Of a stretch of DNA of 64,000 nucleotides, positions 47,241 to 59,350 are shown piece by piece. The translations under genes were made by a program, and so were the position numbers. The stretch is from Bryum argenteum. Taxonomy: Eukaryota; Streptophyta; Bryopsida; Bryales; Bryaceae. Position 1 is the first letter of the stretch, and the number at the start of each line of letters is the position of its first letter. The notes beneath the pieces are model-generated. The model made no database searches. It saw only the letters and a list, made by a program, of their open reading frames with translations, and was not told the DNA's origin. Where the stretch lies: NCBI GenBank assembly GCA_037043015.1, contig CM073329.1:306448-370447 (forward strand). Reading direction: 5' to 3'.

Positions 47241-49862
47241 TAAAGTGGGGTGGCAACAGTGCAAAGGCATAATAGCCCAACATGGAAATTGCAAGATTTG
47301 AAATTTCAATGTATCCATGGTTCTAAAAATTATGGTAATTCCAAAGATGACCTAATTTTAAAAGCTTCAAAAAGTAAAAAAGTGAATTGAGAATCCTCTT
47401 TACCCTCCTATCGTGGCGACCTTAGGTCAGATAGGCATGGGAAGGTAAGAGGGTTGTGGTTTGGAACAAAGTGAGGGTTTAGGATGAGGAGAGGTACAAG
47501 GTTTGGAACATGGAAAAGGCAAAATTTTGAGATGGGGACATGCATAGGAATCACCAATTTCCAAGTATTCATCTTGGTGTGGCAACGCTGCACAAGCTTG
47601 CTAGTCTAACAACAATGAAAAACATGATAATAATTTGAGCAATTCTGAAATAAAACGTCGCGTAGATGAACCCCACATTGTGAACTATAAAGGAACCATT
47701 TAGAACTACCATCTTGATAATCAAGCCCTCGTAATGAATCACTCTAGCTAGATATATTTTTTCACCAAGAGTTATGAAGATTGACTAAGATAATTACCGG
47801 TGACCCTCACACTCTTTTTGCCCTTATCCAAAAAAATGTTCAAGTTGGACATTTTGACAAGCGGCCAAGCTCATATGAATGTTAAAATATGATTTGTCCA
47901 TACTTTGGTCTCCAAAGTACACATGAAAAAACATTGTCATGTTTCTAGGCTTATAACAAATAATTTAGAGATTCCAATGAAGTAAGAAATTGCAAATCAA
48001 AGTAGAATCACTAAAGTTTTGCTCTATGTACAAGCGGTTCAATGACATCCTAATTGGAGCCTGAGCAAAATTTCAAAGTTCTCTATTGGTCAAAAGATGA
48101 TTGTATAGACTTCTGGAAGTTGACCTTTAAAGAGCACTTCAAACAAACAAGCTAATCACGAACTAAATTGGTAGGTAAAGGGTCAATATCACTTCTCAAC
48201 TAACCAATTATTTAACTCAAAGAAAAATTATGGCTTGCTAAATGGAGCTCTTGACTTGCCAGAAGAAGTGGCTCTCCAAGCCCTTCTATTGGCCACCCAC
48301 TCAATCCCCACTCATTTCAATCACTCTCTCAATCTTTTGACCGCAAAGTAATTTCCTTTGAGCTGTTCATTTTTTGAAGTGACTCTTTGTGAGTTTGTCT
48401 TATGAGTATTTTAACGACGTTTCAATGATTTCAAAAGAACAAGAAAGTTATTTTTCTTGTTATGATGTGAGGAATGTTGAGGGAAGTTGTTATGGTGTGA
48501 TGGAGTTGGGTAAAGGGCGGAACGTAGGAGGGTAATTTTAAGGGAAGTTCTACCAATGGAAGAGGGTATTGACTCAAAGAAGTCCAAATTTACTGCTCAT
48601 GTTTCTTGTTAAATGTAGCCAATCTTATTGCTACTACGTTGGAGATGCTCTTGAAATTCTTAATCCCTAAATGATGAAAATATTATTAAAAAAAAAAACA
48701 TTCTTAATGAAGAGTGAAACTCTGAAGCGTTATAAGAAAGGCCCCAACTTCTATGTCTTATCTTCAATACAATCCGCCATTGCAAAGTGATTTTTTCTAA
48801 TTTTATGACATAGATTGAGGTATGTAATTGTAATATCTAAATAAAAACTGTCAATGTGCATTAAAATCAAATCTTAGATTGAAATTCCTCATCCTTTGTG
48901 TGATTGTGATGTTCAATTCGGAAAAAAATAAATTAAAAGAAAAGTAAATATCCATAAACAAGGGGAATTTTCATATTCGGGAACACTTTTGCAAAATATT
49001 TTCAAATAAGGGATGGATTGCAAAATGGAACAAAATGATATTATCTTTGAAGTTAACATAGAGCTCCTTCTTCCTACTTTTGAAGCAACAAGGGGACATT
49101 TTCGTACCCCGCTTTGCAAATATTTGGAGGTTGTTCCCTTACTTAGAAATAGTTGAGAGAACTATTCCCCTACATAAATTGAAAATGAAAATGAATAGTT
49201 CCCTATAAATAAAATAAAAAAAGTGAGAGATAAGGCCTTAGTCCTCTTTTACATGCACGAAATCGAAACGTGAAAAAAGTGTGAGATCCCTATTGCAGGA
49301 GGAAAGGAAAGGAAAGTGGCACTACATGAACAGTGAGCCTTGAGGGACATGAGGTAAGATTCTGCTCAGATTTACAAAATCTGATATGCTGGAGACATGG
49401 TCCTCTCCTCTTGAGATTGACTTGACGGAAGCGACGCTCATGAGTATCATCCCTCCGTCTTGTGCATCATAATAATATTCCCCGGGAGTACTGTACGTAT
49501 GTCGTGTTCTCAATCGTCACTCATATCTCGCTCACCAACACCAATCTCCGGAGAAGCTGCATTGTTTTCCTCAAACTTGCACCAATCCATGACTTGCCAC
49601 CCAAACATCCAAACATCCTCACTATAAATTTTCATATTCTGCCTAGCACGTTGCTCACATATGTATTGTCTAGTGATTCCTACATTAAATGGTTCAAGAA
49701 AGAAAAAGAAAAAGAAGAAAGGAATAAGAAACTGACTTCAATTTGCAAGCTTCATTGTAACTCTAGTGATTTTGAATTTAAATTAAATTTCTTGCACTTA
49801 GAAGTTAAATTTTCTGACTCTTCTCATCACGCCGTGTGCACTCTCTACTAGTCTTTCTTTTT
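47241..49862. other. Intergenic, AT-rich
   Basis: No gene. 48830-48945 resembles 35680-35790 (ATTCCTCATC, GTGTGATTGTGATGTTCAA), so part of it is another degenerate member of the TTAA-flanked group. 49220-49560 is a less AT-rich patch without a credible ORF. Confidence 0.4.
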
Positions 49863-50029
49863 AGGAACCTTTACATGGGGGAGTCAAGCCGCACATGGGG
49901 CGGGAGGAGGTTCAAATTGCCCCTCATGTGATCAGTCTAGTTCTTATAATTTCAAAAAAATGAAACAATCACACGAGAGGGAATTTTATCCTCCTCCAAA
50001 TAGCTTGACCCCTCATGTATAGCGTCACT
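49863..50029. mobile_element. MITE with AGTCAAGC-type terminal inverted repeats, copy 1
   Basis: The left arm AGGAACCTTTACATGGGGGA then GTCAAGCC pairs with the right arm GCTTGACCCCTCATGTATAG then CGTCACT. The arms are more diverged than in copy 2 at 51367-51541, whose right end matches this left end closely. It is non-coding, 167 bp. Confidence 0.72.
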
Positions 50030-51366
50030 CATACATGTGCTTCGCTCCCAACCAACTACTAAAGTTAAAAGACCTCAAACTAGCAAAAATCCTCAAAACT
50101 GACTACAAGGTGACCATGATAGCTTGAAGTGTGTAACAGTAGGATCTAGTACTAACTTGGAAATGTACAAAAATCCTCACAACAAAATCTTCGCAGTATT
50201 TATAAGATTGTAATATAAAAGAATTGAAATAAGAGTACGATGAAGTATGAAAGGGTGGCGGTGCTCGTAGAACTTGGCATGTGGTAACAGAATGGGCTGG
50301 AGTGGGAGGGACGGAGTGAGAGAGAGACACAGGTCTGAGAAGAAAAGGAAAAGGGAAGGTGAGGCAAGGGACGGGGCAAGCGAGGGAGGGAGGGAGAATA
50401 GAAAAGCCATGATCCGTCCGAATGAGCAAGTTAAATATGGACTGGACACAGAGAAAAGAAAGAAAAGCAGGCACAGTGCAGTGCAGTGGAGGATGTAGAG
50501 AAGATGCAACACTTTTAGAAATAAAGGCTGGACCGAAAGTTGCGAAAGAGGCCACACTAATCAAGCAAAGTGGGTGGGATATTGCGAGAGAATATTAAAT
50601 GGAGGATCATCCTGCCCTGCTAAAGGAAGAAATAGAATCGGAACCAACCAACCAACCCCACGTCAATTAAAGCATCGTGAACACACAATTCCGCAATGTC
50701 TCTTTTTGTGCTCGCTCCCCCCCTTTTTTTTTCCCCCTCGACTTGGTGATTTCATTCGCAACAAGTGCGTGATTCCCCTCATGTGCTTATCCTCCCTTGC
50801 TCCACAACCACTCACTACCCCATTGCACCACTCTCCACTCTCTCTCCGTTTTCTTTCCCAACATGGTTCACAATGATTCTATTTGAGATCTTACAATGTA
50901 TGAATCTTTGAATGTATGAATTGTAAGAACTTGGCTCATATTAGAAGCAATGTAACCTTTGAAGTGATGATCTTTGAAGAGGTATTGTTGCTTATACTGC
51001 ATTCTAATCCATACGACTCTACACTAACATTCCTGCACTTTACAATACATCATGTAGATGTTGCTTCACAATACTTCCTTACAAATATTAAACTTGATTT
51101 GTACATGACTAATTGATAGAATAAGTTTCCCTTTGTTGTTTTCTCTCTTGTATTTATCATTGGATGTATCACTAATAAATCTCAACACCTCTGATGCATT
51201 ATTCTCAATATCCTTGTACACATTCCTTATCCTAAATGTAGATTTATGGTACAACATGGTACTTTATTCTATTTTTTTTATTGCTTTTTGTTAACCAAAG
51301 AATTTGAACATTGTGTACACTTTCAAGTAAATGAGGTATGATTATGTTCTTTGTTATACTTTATCA
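50030..51366. other. Intergenic with a purine-rich patch
   Basis: 50300-50480 is G/A-rich (GAGAAAAGGAAAAGG and AGGGAGGGAGGG types) and produces long Ser/Leu/Pro-rich minus frames by composition. 50570-50880 is C/T-rich. No domain, no gene. Confidence 0.4.
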
Positions 51367-51541
51367 AGGAATACTTCACATAAGGAGTCAAGCCGTACAT
51401 GGGGCCGATGGAGAGCAAAAGTCCTCTCAACTTGATTGGTTCATTTTCTGAACTACAAGTAATAAATCAATCACATTAACAAGAATTTTTTGCCCTCCTT
51501 CAGCCCCATGCTCGGCTTGACTCTCCATGTAAAGCGTTCCT
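51367..51541. mobile_element. MITE with AGTCAAGCCG terminal inverted repeats, copy 2
   Basis: The left arm AGGAATACTTCACATAAGGA then GTCAAGCCGTACATGGGG pairs with the right arm CCCCATGCTCGGCTTGACTC then TCCATGTAAAGCGTTCCT. This is an inverted repeat of about 40 bp. It is non-coding, 175 bp; the target duplication is unclear. Confidence 0.8.
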
Positions 51542-52325
51542 AAGAAGAAAAAGACTAAGCATCTATTGGGGTTGATTTGGATAGAATGTCCGTTCAACCT
51601 ACCCCTCATATATACTTACATGATATAACATCATTAGTATAAGACATCTAGATTAGTACTTTTTATATTATATAGGATAGCATTTGCTTTTCCCCTAAAA
51701 GTCCTAAAGTATATCTAGTATAAAAATCAAATTTGGGCATAGCCAAGGTATGGGTATCACTTTTTGTCAAGACTAATTAGGTGATTTTTGGTTGAAACAT
51801 CCAAAGTTCATCATTTTTTTCCATTTTTATCAATTATAAAGAGTACAAAATCATTTTAAAATATCGTATATGTAATTGGCAAGATGCACATTCCTAAGAA
51901 AAAAAATTATTCAATTTTTTTATTTTTGGATCATTGAATTCTCCACAGTAAATTGCATATTGGTGGGATTTGCAGGCATCATGGTGCAAACATTATAAAT
52001 TGTTTATTTGTCAAACTAACTATTTTATATAATGCACAAGTACATGTAAGTCATATCCAAAAATGGTATCAAAATGTGATCATTTGATTTGCGAATGATT
52101 GTTTCTTAGGATCTTGTGTAATTAGGACACAACTTACTTTTGCAACTAAAATACCTAATAAAAACTCTTAATATTCTTCAATGTGAATGAAACTTTTTTT
52201 TTTGGTAGGCTATAAGTGCTGTAAATTGAAACCACATTTGGTGTTCTCATACTTAACTTTATTTAGAAGATGGACATGTTTGATACACTTACATGAGCTG
52301 AAATTGTACTAGGGACAACTTTTTT
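51542..52325. other. Intergenic, AT-rich, nothing recognised
   Basis: Very AT-rich with short homopolymers and no gene. Confidence 0.4.
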
Positions 52326-52522
52326 GGACACCCTTAATCACCATATTCATTTAATTGGGAATTTCTGCGAGATTGGGACTCTCTAAAATCTATAACTACC
52401 ATAGATTTTGTGGAAAAATCTATACCAGTTGTAGATTTTGGAGAGTCCCAATCTTGCAGAAATTCCCAATTAAACGAATATGGTGTTCTTAGCTTAATTG
52501 TGCCCATTTCTTGAAGGGTGTC
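52326..52522. mobile_element. Near-perfect hairpin / foldback MITE
   Basis: Arms 52341-52397 and 52427-52483 (57 nt each) differ at four positions, three of which stay paired as G-U in a + strand transcript. The loop adds nine more pairs (ATAGATTTT with AAAATCTAT), so 52341-52483 forms one 143-nt stem-loop. Outer copies GGACACCCTT (52326-52335) and AAGGGTGTC (52514-52522) extend the inverted repeat. It is non-coding. It could be a foldback MITE or a small-RNA precursor. Confidence 0.85.
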
Positions 52523-53133
52523 ATTGATGCAAAGAAAGGTAAGTCAATGGGTATTGAAATATTCAAACTTATATATCACAAGGATCAAATTTGTAGTCAT
52601 GAAGATGCACAAATTGGAAGAATATAATGTATTATTATTCATAAAGATTATGAGGTTTCACTTGTATCACCTTGGAGTGGAAATGCTATTAAAAAATCTT
52701 TTGGAACAAATAAATCTTCATCTAAGACGCCCTTTATTTTTATCTCAAGGCCCTATGGCAAAAAGAATCATGAAAAAATTCTTGGCACAAATAATGGTCT
52801 CATAGTAAGAAAATTGTTTTAAAACGTATATTGAAATTACAAAACAAGACCCTTTGCAATGGAATGCATACCATGATTTTGTAACATCTTGGATTGGGTT
52901 AATATTCAACTACAAAAACAAGATTTAAATCGAATTCCCTACAACAAAGAATGTTGAAATTGGATGGTAGGTGAAGTAGATACAATTTCCCATGTGTACC
53001 ATGTGTAAATCTAGAGTTTATCATGAAATAAAGAAACCTCATTGCACATATAATACCAAAAAAAATTCAATAAAAAAAGCTTCCAACGACAAAGTCTTTT
53101 CACTTGATCCTCAAAACATTACTAGTTTAAAAC
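52523..53133. repeat. Old long dispersed repeat, partial copy
   Basis: 52720-52960 (AAATCTTCATCTAAGACGCC, CCTTTGCAATGGAATGCATA, ATCTTGGATTG) matches the family at 40780 and 58550. The frame at 52518-52805 falls in it and has no domain. Confidence 0.5.
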
Positions 53134-53292
53134 AATTAACACGTAAGTCGTTATAATGGTATTAATCAGTGAACTTGAGAAATATGGGTTTAGCTCGAGT
53201 CGAGCTAAATGTACCCACCTAGTACATTTGGCTCAACTCAAGCTCAATTTGATAATCTGAATATTCCCATTACAACGAATTACGTGTTAATT
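53134..53292. mobile_element. MITE with AATTAACACGTAA inverted repeats
   Basis: The left end AATTAACACGTAAGTCGTTA then TAATGG pairs with the right end CCATTACAACGAATTACGTG then TTAATT. An inner palindrome TTAGCTCGAGTCGAGCTAAA and the pair GTACC/GTAC lie at the centre. The termini include TTAA on both sides, so the target duplication (TTAA, TTA or TAA) cannot be told from the inverted repeat. It is non-coding, 159 bp. Confidence 0.78.
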
Positions 53293-55307
53293 CATCATTT
53301 ATTTATTTTATTTATTATTAATTTCAAAAAAATTGGCTTGTGATAGTAAAATGTCTCTCATGTTGTTCAAATAAGAAACAAAATTCCTTGCACAAGCATG
53401 CTAGAATTTCATAGCATCTTGGATTGATTTGCAAATTGTACCATAAATACTAGGGATTGTTGAAATTTGACCTAATGTTGTCAAAGATAACAATGATTGA
53501 GGATAATATGGCCTACGAAAGTTTTAATTTGTCATCCAAAGTGTTGTATATGACATTTGGCATACTCTTAAGTGGTTTCATATTTTCCTTTGACAATCTA
53601 TTCACCATATTTGAAGAAATGAATAATAAGTGCTTTAAAGAAAAATAAATAAAAAATAGTAAAAATCTCAATCGTTTGTCACATCTCTAGTGAAAAGGTG
53701 GTTGAGTAAAGTCATAAGTGAAGCCATAGTGTCACTTTTCACTCAGAGATTAATCTCAAAATAGTTCAAGAAGATGGTATTTAGCCAATGCATAAAGATT
53801 GTATCAAAGTATATAGGTGTAAAGGAACAACTCAATATTCTCTCAATAAATACTACCCTATCCTATGTGCATGCATCGTGAGTTTCTTGGGCATTGTTTC
53901 ATCTCTACACTTCGAGCATAAAAGAAACGTTTGTGAGGATTTGGGTGATTATCACTCCCGAGGTTTCGGAAGTGATGGTTATAAATTCAACAATTCGAAA
54001 TCGTGAATCTCGTCCCGGGAGCTGTGGTGAATAAAATGGGTGCCGAGTTGGGACATGTTGTGAGAGCGAGATTGCATTTGCAAGAGAGCAAACATGATAC
54101 AACGTGCATTGCAGCCTGTTGTGCTAGAGAATCTGAACTACTCTTGCGGACAAATGCATAATTCATACATACAATTCGGTTACAAGTCTAAAAGTGTAGA
54201 AGAAATGTGTCCGAATTTGTGGTTTGAGTATAAAAATGCGTGATGTTTGCTTGATTTCAATATGATTTATTTGATACAAAATTGGTTGATTGTTCAAGAA
54301 AATATTGTTGCTCTCAAAGTGGACACGAGAAGCACATTAGAGGTTGAGTTGCGCTCTCTAAAATGTATGAAGCATGTTGGTGCTGATAGTAGTGTTTGAA
54401 GTTTGAACACAATGTCTTTACTTCACTTAGCTGTTGGCTTGACTTTTGCAGATAGATCGTTGATAACTGCTTGACGTGAGTGTCAGAAGAATTGAGACGA
54501 CATGCCGCAACAGTATACTTGAATGTTCCGCTTGCTCATTCTGTGCTCCATAAGTTTCTTCATCACTTCTTAACAAGTACCGAGGTCAAAAAACATGCCC
54601 AGTTGATGCAAGGCAAACTGTACAAACATCGCAGTTGGAAATCTATCATCTCAGGTTCAAATCTTTCCTATGTGGCGACACACAATATGATCGTTTCTAT
54701 TTGGATAGCTGTTTTGAAAGTGAGAATGATTGTTAGGGCATGTAAAAATGACTGCTTTATCTTTGGGATTGATATCATGCAGAGTCCGGAGCTAGCTTTA
54801 GCCTCATTGGCATTCGGAGCTGTGAAGATCGATCGAAGTTGTTGATTTGGATTGAGTTGTGAGAAGATAATGCATGTGTCTTAGTTGACATGAGAAACAT
54901 AAGCTCTGTAACACTCGGTGACGAAGGAATCATATCGTCAAGTTAGGATGCTTCTAGGCTCAAGGCCCAGTCCATGCAGCAGGGCATCTTGAATGATCAA
55001 CTGGCGAATCGAAGCACTTCATTTGGGTGAGTGCAATTGATACGTCCACAACCAAAACCAAATGTGAGACCCAAATGTGAGCCTGAGCGTTTCATGTTCC
55101 GTCCCGAATCCCACATATTTCTCAAAATTACATTGGACTTGCACATAAGAGCTCTTTTGGTAAAATCAAAAGAAGAAAACTGTTTGTTTCAGAAGAGAAG
55201 AAAATGAATACAGTACGCAACGCCAAATATTTGTCCACAAGCTACAACTGTTTGATATCCACGGGCGAATTCTCCACAAAATCAGAATTAAATTCCGAAG
55301 AAATTAA
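53293..55307. other. Intergenic, mixed composition, nothing recognised
   Basis: 53330-53450 is a fragment of the old dispersed repeat. 53780-54850 is less AT-rich, with frames at 53788-54006 and 54480-54845 that show no domain I know. They could be worn parts of a retroelement. No feature is called. Confidence 0.4.
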
Positions 55308-56149
55308 CTCTTAAACTTTCTTGTGTTTTTGGGAGCTTGAAAACTGCAATTTTCCACCTCAAAACCTCAAAACTGAAATTTTCTACCTCTATGCACTTCC
55401 AAAGAGTGTGAACTTTATCTAGACTTTCAACTCTAAAAGCTTGTACCTAAGCCTATTTAGAATCACTATTCCAAAAATGGACCATTGGATGTTTATCATT
55501 TGAAGGCTTCTAACATCCAAAGTTTGTGCATCTAGTTTCTTTTTTTGGGGCATTGCTCACGAGGCATTGTCTCCATGGTGCAAATGGGGACTTGAAGATT
55601 ATTTACCCCAAACATTTTGTTCATATTCTTCTCCATGTAGCTAACTTGGTTGGGTATGCTCATGGAGAATTTTCGAGACTCATTGCACTATTTGGACCTT
55701 TGTGCAACTTAGATTCTAGAAGAAGGTATAAAATTGACAATCATGTGTTTTGGACTAAAGAAAAAGTGAATGGTGAGTAGATACTTTTGTATATTTGTAA
55801 TTTTGAAGCCGTATCCTTATTAAGAAATTGTAGATTTTGGAGGCTGCTCTTGTGAACTTGGTAATTGGTTTGACGTGAGTCACTTTGGAGTTGGAATAGT
55901 GATTTGGATGTGAACATATTTTAGATAAGTAGCAGATAATAAAATACCTTTATACAAACTACCCATATTCAACTTGAAAACTAAAACTAACATAATAAGG
56001 TTCATATATTGGAATTTGGCTCCGCAAATATTACCTCATATACCTTGCAATATAGGAAGCACCAATAAAAATATAAGGCAAAGATATTACTTTAATCCCT
56101 TTGTCTAGGGTGCCCAAAACTGTTTATGGGATTCTAGGAAAGTTAGGGG
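55308..56149. mobile_element. TTAA-flanked foldback element, second copy of the 46.4-kb family
   Basis: TTAA (55304-55307) precedes CTCTTAAACTTTCTTG. The right end is CTAGGAAAGTTAGGGG (to 56149), followed by TTAG (56150-56153). The loop module (55320-55530) and the right arm (about 55830-56149: GGAGGCTGCTCTTGT, GAGTCACTTTGGA, TATAGGAAGCACC, GGGTGCCCA) match 46690-47240. The left arm is nearly missing, and about 300 bp of other sequence lie between loop and right arm. Confidence 0.72.
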
Positions 56150-56153
56150 TTAG

Positions 56154-57155
56154 CCCCTAAACAATCATGCCACCAATTCAATTTTTTGCTATTTTGGGCG
56201 GCCCAACTGAAGATTTTACCATCCATAAGATTTTTACTAGGTCCTCCCTGTAATAGAGTGTGTGTGTGGAAGAATTTGCAAAGATAATTTCTAATTTTTG
56301 AATCATAAATGGAATTTTTCTGCATTCGAGTCCAAAACAAGGAGTGTAATCCTAGTCTTTTCTTCAAATAACTGGTAATATGTTCATAACATGATCATTA
56401 ATCAAATTTTCAAGTAGCCCAAGTTCAAACCTACATCAATTCTACAAGGACAACCTTCAAAATTTTCAAGAGCAAGCTTCAAAGTTTTTGTAACTTTACA
56501 TGTAAGTTTCTTTCAAAATGTGTTAAACTTTGAAATTTTGAAGTATGTTCTCTTAAATTCAAATACTTATAAAGGTACATACTCAACTTTTACATTTTCC
56601 TCAAACCAAATGCAATTGACCGGATGTGTCCCTTCCTCCTTGTGTGTTTTGGGAACTTGAAACCTTAAAACTATAATTTCTACCCCTGTGCACTCTTCAG
56701 AGTGTGAGAAAATTTATTTAGCTTTTGAGAAAAATTCCAACCGTAAGATCTTGGAACTAAGTCTATTTTTAGTTACTGTTTCAAAAAAATTCTTGTTAGA
56801 TGTTTATCATTTGCAAGATCGTAACATCCAAAGTTTGTGCAAAAGGTTTTACAAAAATTTCTAAAAAATTTGAACCTTGCTCTTGTAAATTTTGAAGGTT
56901 GCCCTTGTAAAACTTGTGAAGGTTTTAACTTAAATCACTTGAAAATATGAGTAGAAATTCGAATATGAAGAAGTTACCAAAAAACAGAAAAAAACACAAA
57001 AATCGAAATATGACTTTGTAGATTTTTTCACATACACCTTGTGGTGTAAAAAACACGTTCTAAAAATATAAGCCAAAATTACTAAACTAAACCCAAAAAC
57101 TTCGGCTGCCCAAAATGGCAAAAACTATTTTTGGCTCCAAGAATAGTTTTGAGTG
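56154..57155. mobile_element. Foldback element, third copy, sharing TTAG with its neighbour
   Basis: Starts CCCCTAAACAATC straight after TTAG (56150-56153), the last four bases also flanking the previous element. The left arm (to about 56480: GGGCGGCCCAACTGAAG, TAGGTCCTCCCTGTA), loop module (56640-56840) and right arm (56850-57155: GCCCTTGTAAAACTTG, CACATACACC, CGGCTGCCCAAAATGG) follow in the same order as at 46355-47240, but with lower identity. The right terminus is too worn to place exactly. Confidence 0.7.
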
Positions 57156-57623
57156 AACCCTTGAAATTCAAGCATTCTCCAAAACTAAAAAATGCAATAT
57201 TTGATCACCTTGTTGTAATTGGTATATGGTCAATATTTACCTAATTTTGGTAATTTTGACCATAGGATTTTGAGCCTTGCTACTATCACAAATGTTATGT
57301 AAAAATTTCAACCATTGGATTTGCATTATTTGTAAAATCATAATGTTCAAAATTAGTGCGCAATTGTATTTGGGCATTATCTAGGGAACATAATCTACCT
57401 ATTGCAAACGGGAACTTGATAATGTTACTAAAAGATTTTGCTAAATTTATTTCCTCGAAACCAACTAAATTTGGCACACCCATACTAAATTTTAGAGTCT
57501 TATAGCGCTCTTTTCTTTCATATCTTCATGCAATCTTCTTTTCAAGGAGAAGAATAATGATATGGTAAAGAATCCATCACCTTCACCATTCTCGATTAAG
57601 GGGAAAAAATGATTAGTGATTAA

Positions 57624-58049
57624 CCCTTAAGCGCCCACAGTGTCGTTTTTCGACATTCTGGATGTGAGGCTCCGTCTTTGGTGCACAACCCCGCTTTCAT
57701 CCCATCGATTTTTCATCCGTCGTTTTTTTGCTCAACTCCTCGGTGGGTTTACTCTACTCCCTCCTTGGATAAATAGTAAAAACCTTGATCCTCAATTTGT
57801 GAGAGTGGGCAAAAGAGATTTTTCATGAAAGTTTTGGTGGTGTGATCTTCACCCCTTTTTTGCATGGATCTTGAAATCCATACCTCCAAATGGCATGCAA
57901 CTTGGCAATCATACTAATTGCCATGCTCCAAAGAAGATCCTACGGTTGGATTTTCCATTTTCATCTTTTAATTGGTTTTACGCAGTTTTGAAAAAATCAG
58001 CATTATTACCAACTGTTAGGAGCTTTACCCCCCCTTGGGCGTTTAGGGG
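57624..58049. mobile_element. TTAA-flanked MITE with CCCTTAAGCGCCCA / CCCCTAAACGCCCA ends
   Basis: TTAA at 57620-57623 and 58050-58053 flanks a 426-bp element. Its ends CCCTTAAGCGCCCA and (complement) CCCCTAAACGCCCA match at 12 of 14 bases. The inside has no obvious coding capacity and differs from that of 33894-34255, although the termini are nearly the same. Confidence 0.85.
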
Positions 58050-58399
58050 TTAAGTACATTTATGATTTTGAAAATTTTAAGCAGGATTTTCAATCTCAAA
58101 AATTTAAAAATTTTGATTTTTGAAAAATTTTGAAAGAGAAAAGATGTAGAATTTTCATTAACTTTACAGCTCACTCTTTTAGATTTTAATTTGAAGCGTG
58201 CCCTTGGAAAATTTGTAAAGGTTTTAACTTAAGTGAGTACATGGAGAAGTGAGTATATTTTGGTTATAAACATATTACAAAAGAAAAGATTCTAAGATAT
58301 ATTAACTCCTAAACATTCGGCTTATTTTTAGCCAAAAAACACATTTTCACAAAAGTGCTATAGATGAAAATAAAAGTAAGCTATTTAGGTCATAATTTT

Positions 58400-59350
58400 A
58401 CAAACTCTTAATTCACTTAGAGTATGTCATGTGGATCAAAATTCAAGTCATGAGGCCTCATAGATTGCAAGTTTTTAATGTATCAGTACTAAAAATTATT
58501 TATGAAAGTCCATCAGTTTCACTTTATAATAGAAATGTCACCAACCATTTCAAACCAAAAAATTGCAAACTAGAAAGATGTTCATCTTCATCTCAACAAA
58601 AAAATTAATTCAAAAGAAGTCACTAGAAATATTTAATTACTCAAATATTAGTCTTGCAAGTGTAAAATTTGCCCCTCAAAACTACAAAGCAAAAATAGTC
58701 CAAAGTTAAACCTCTTGTACTAAATTGCAAATTTCTAAGTCTTCAAAGCATCATGAATCAAATTAAGCATTTCCGACACAAAAACCAAGATTCAAAGTCG
58801 AACTCCAACCCTACAAACAAAATAATATTTGAATGGTGAATGAAGAAGGTATGGATCTGCAAAAAACATGTGAATTTTTATTTCTTTTAGGGTACAAACA
58901 TCATTGTAAATCCAATACCAAACTTATTTGGATCAAAATACTTCTAATTAGGAGGTGGTTGGAACTCATTTTAAGATAACACTTACATAAAATAATTCCA
59001 TGAGGAACTAATTTGATTTCACATAATTGGCTTGCATTGGTAAAACATGCCCCATGCACTAGTAGAAATCCTTGATTACTCAATCACAATAACTAAGAGT
59101 TTCCTCAATGAGAAAAAAATAAGTCATTGAGGGCATTCTCAGTGAGTGATTGAGGACCTTTGAAAACTAGGAAATGAATGATGCCTTTACTAAATTGCAT
59201 GCTACATATACATGTCTTCTTGGATGGTTGTGAAATTTCACCACACAAACACAAATTGAATTAGGATCAAGCCCAACAAATTATGTTAAGAAGAGACTCC
59301 TAGTGATGAAGTTATGGCTCTTCAAAGTTTTATCATGTTGTTTCTTAATA
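58400..59350. repeat. Old long dispersed repeat, copy 3
   Basis: Homologous to 40780-41470 over most of its length (TTCATCTTCATC, AAAATAGTCCAA, CTCTTGTACT, TTGCATGCTA, CACCACACAAAC, GTTATGGCTCTTCAAAGTTT). A short CACTAGTAGAAATCC motif at 59058 looks like one end of a CACTA-type MITE without a clear partner. Confidence 0.6.

Noticed and set aside
50103..50564. Two overlapping minus ORFs rich in Ser, Pro, Leu and Phe
   Set aside because: The pattern follows from the purine-rich + strand; both frames look alike and lack domains.
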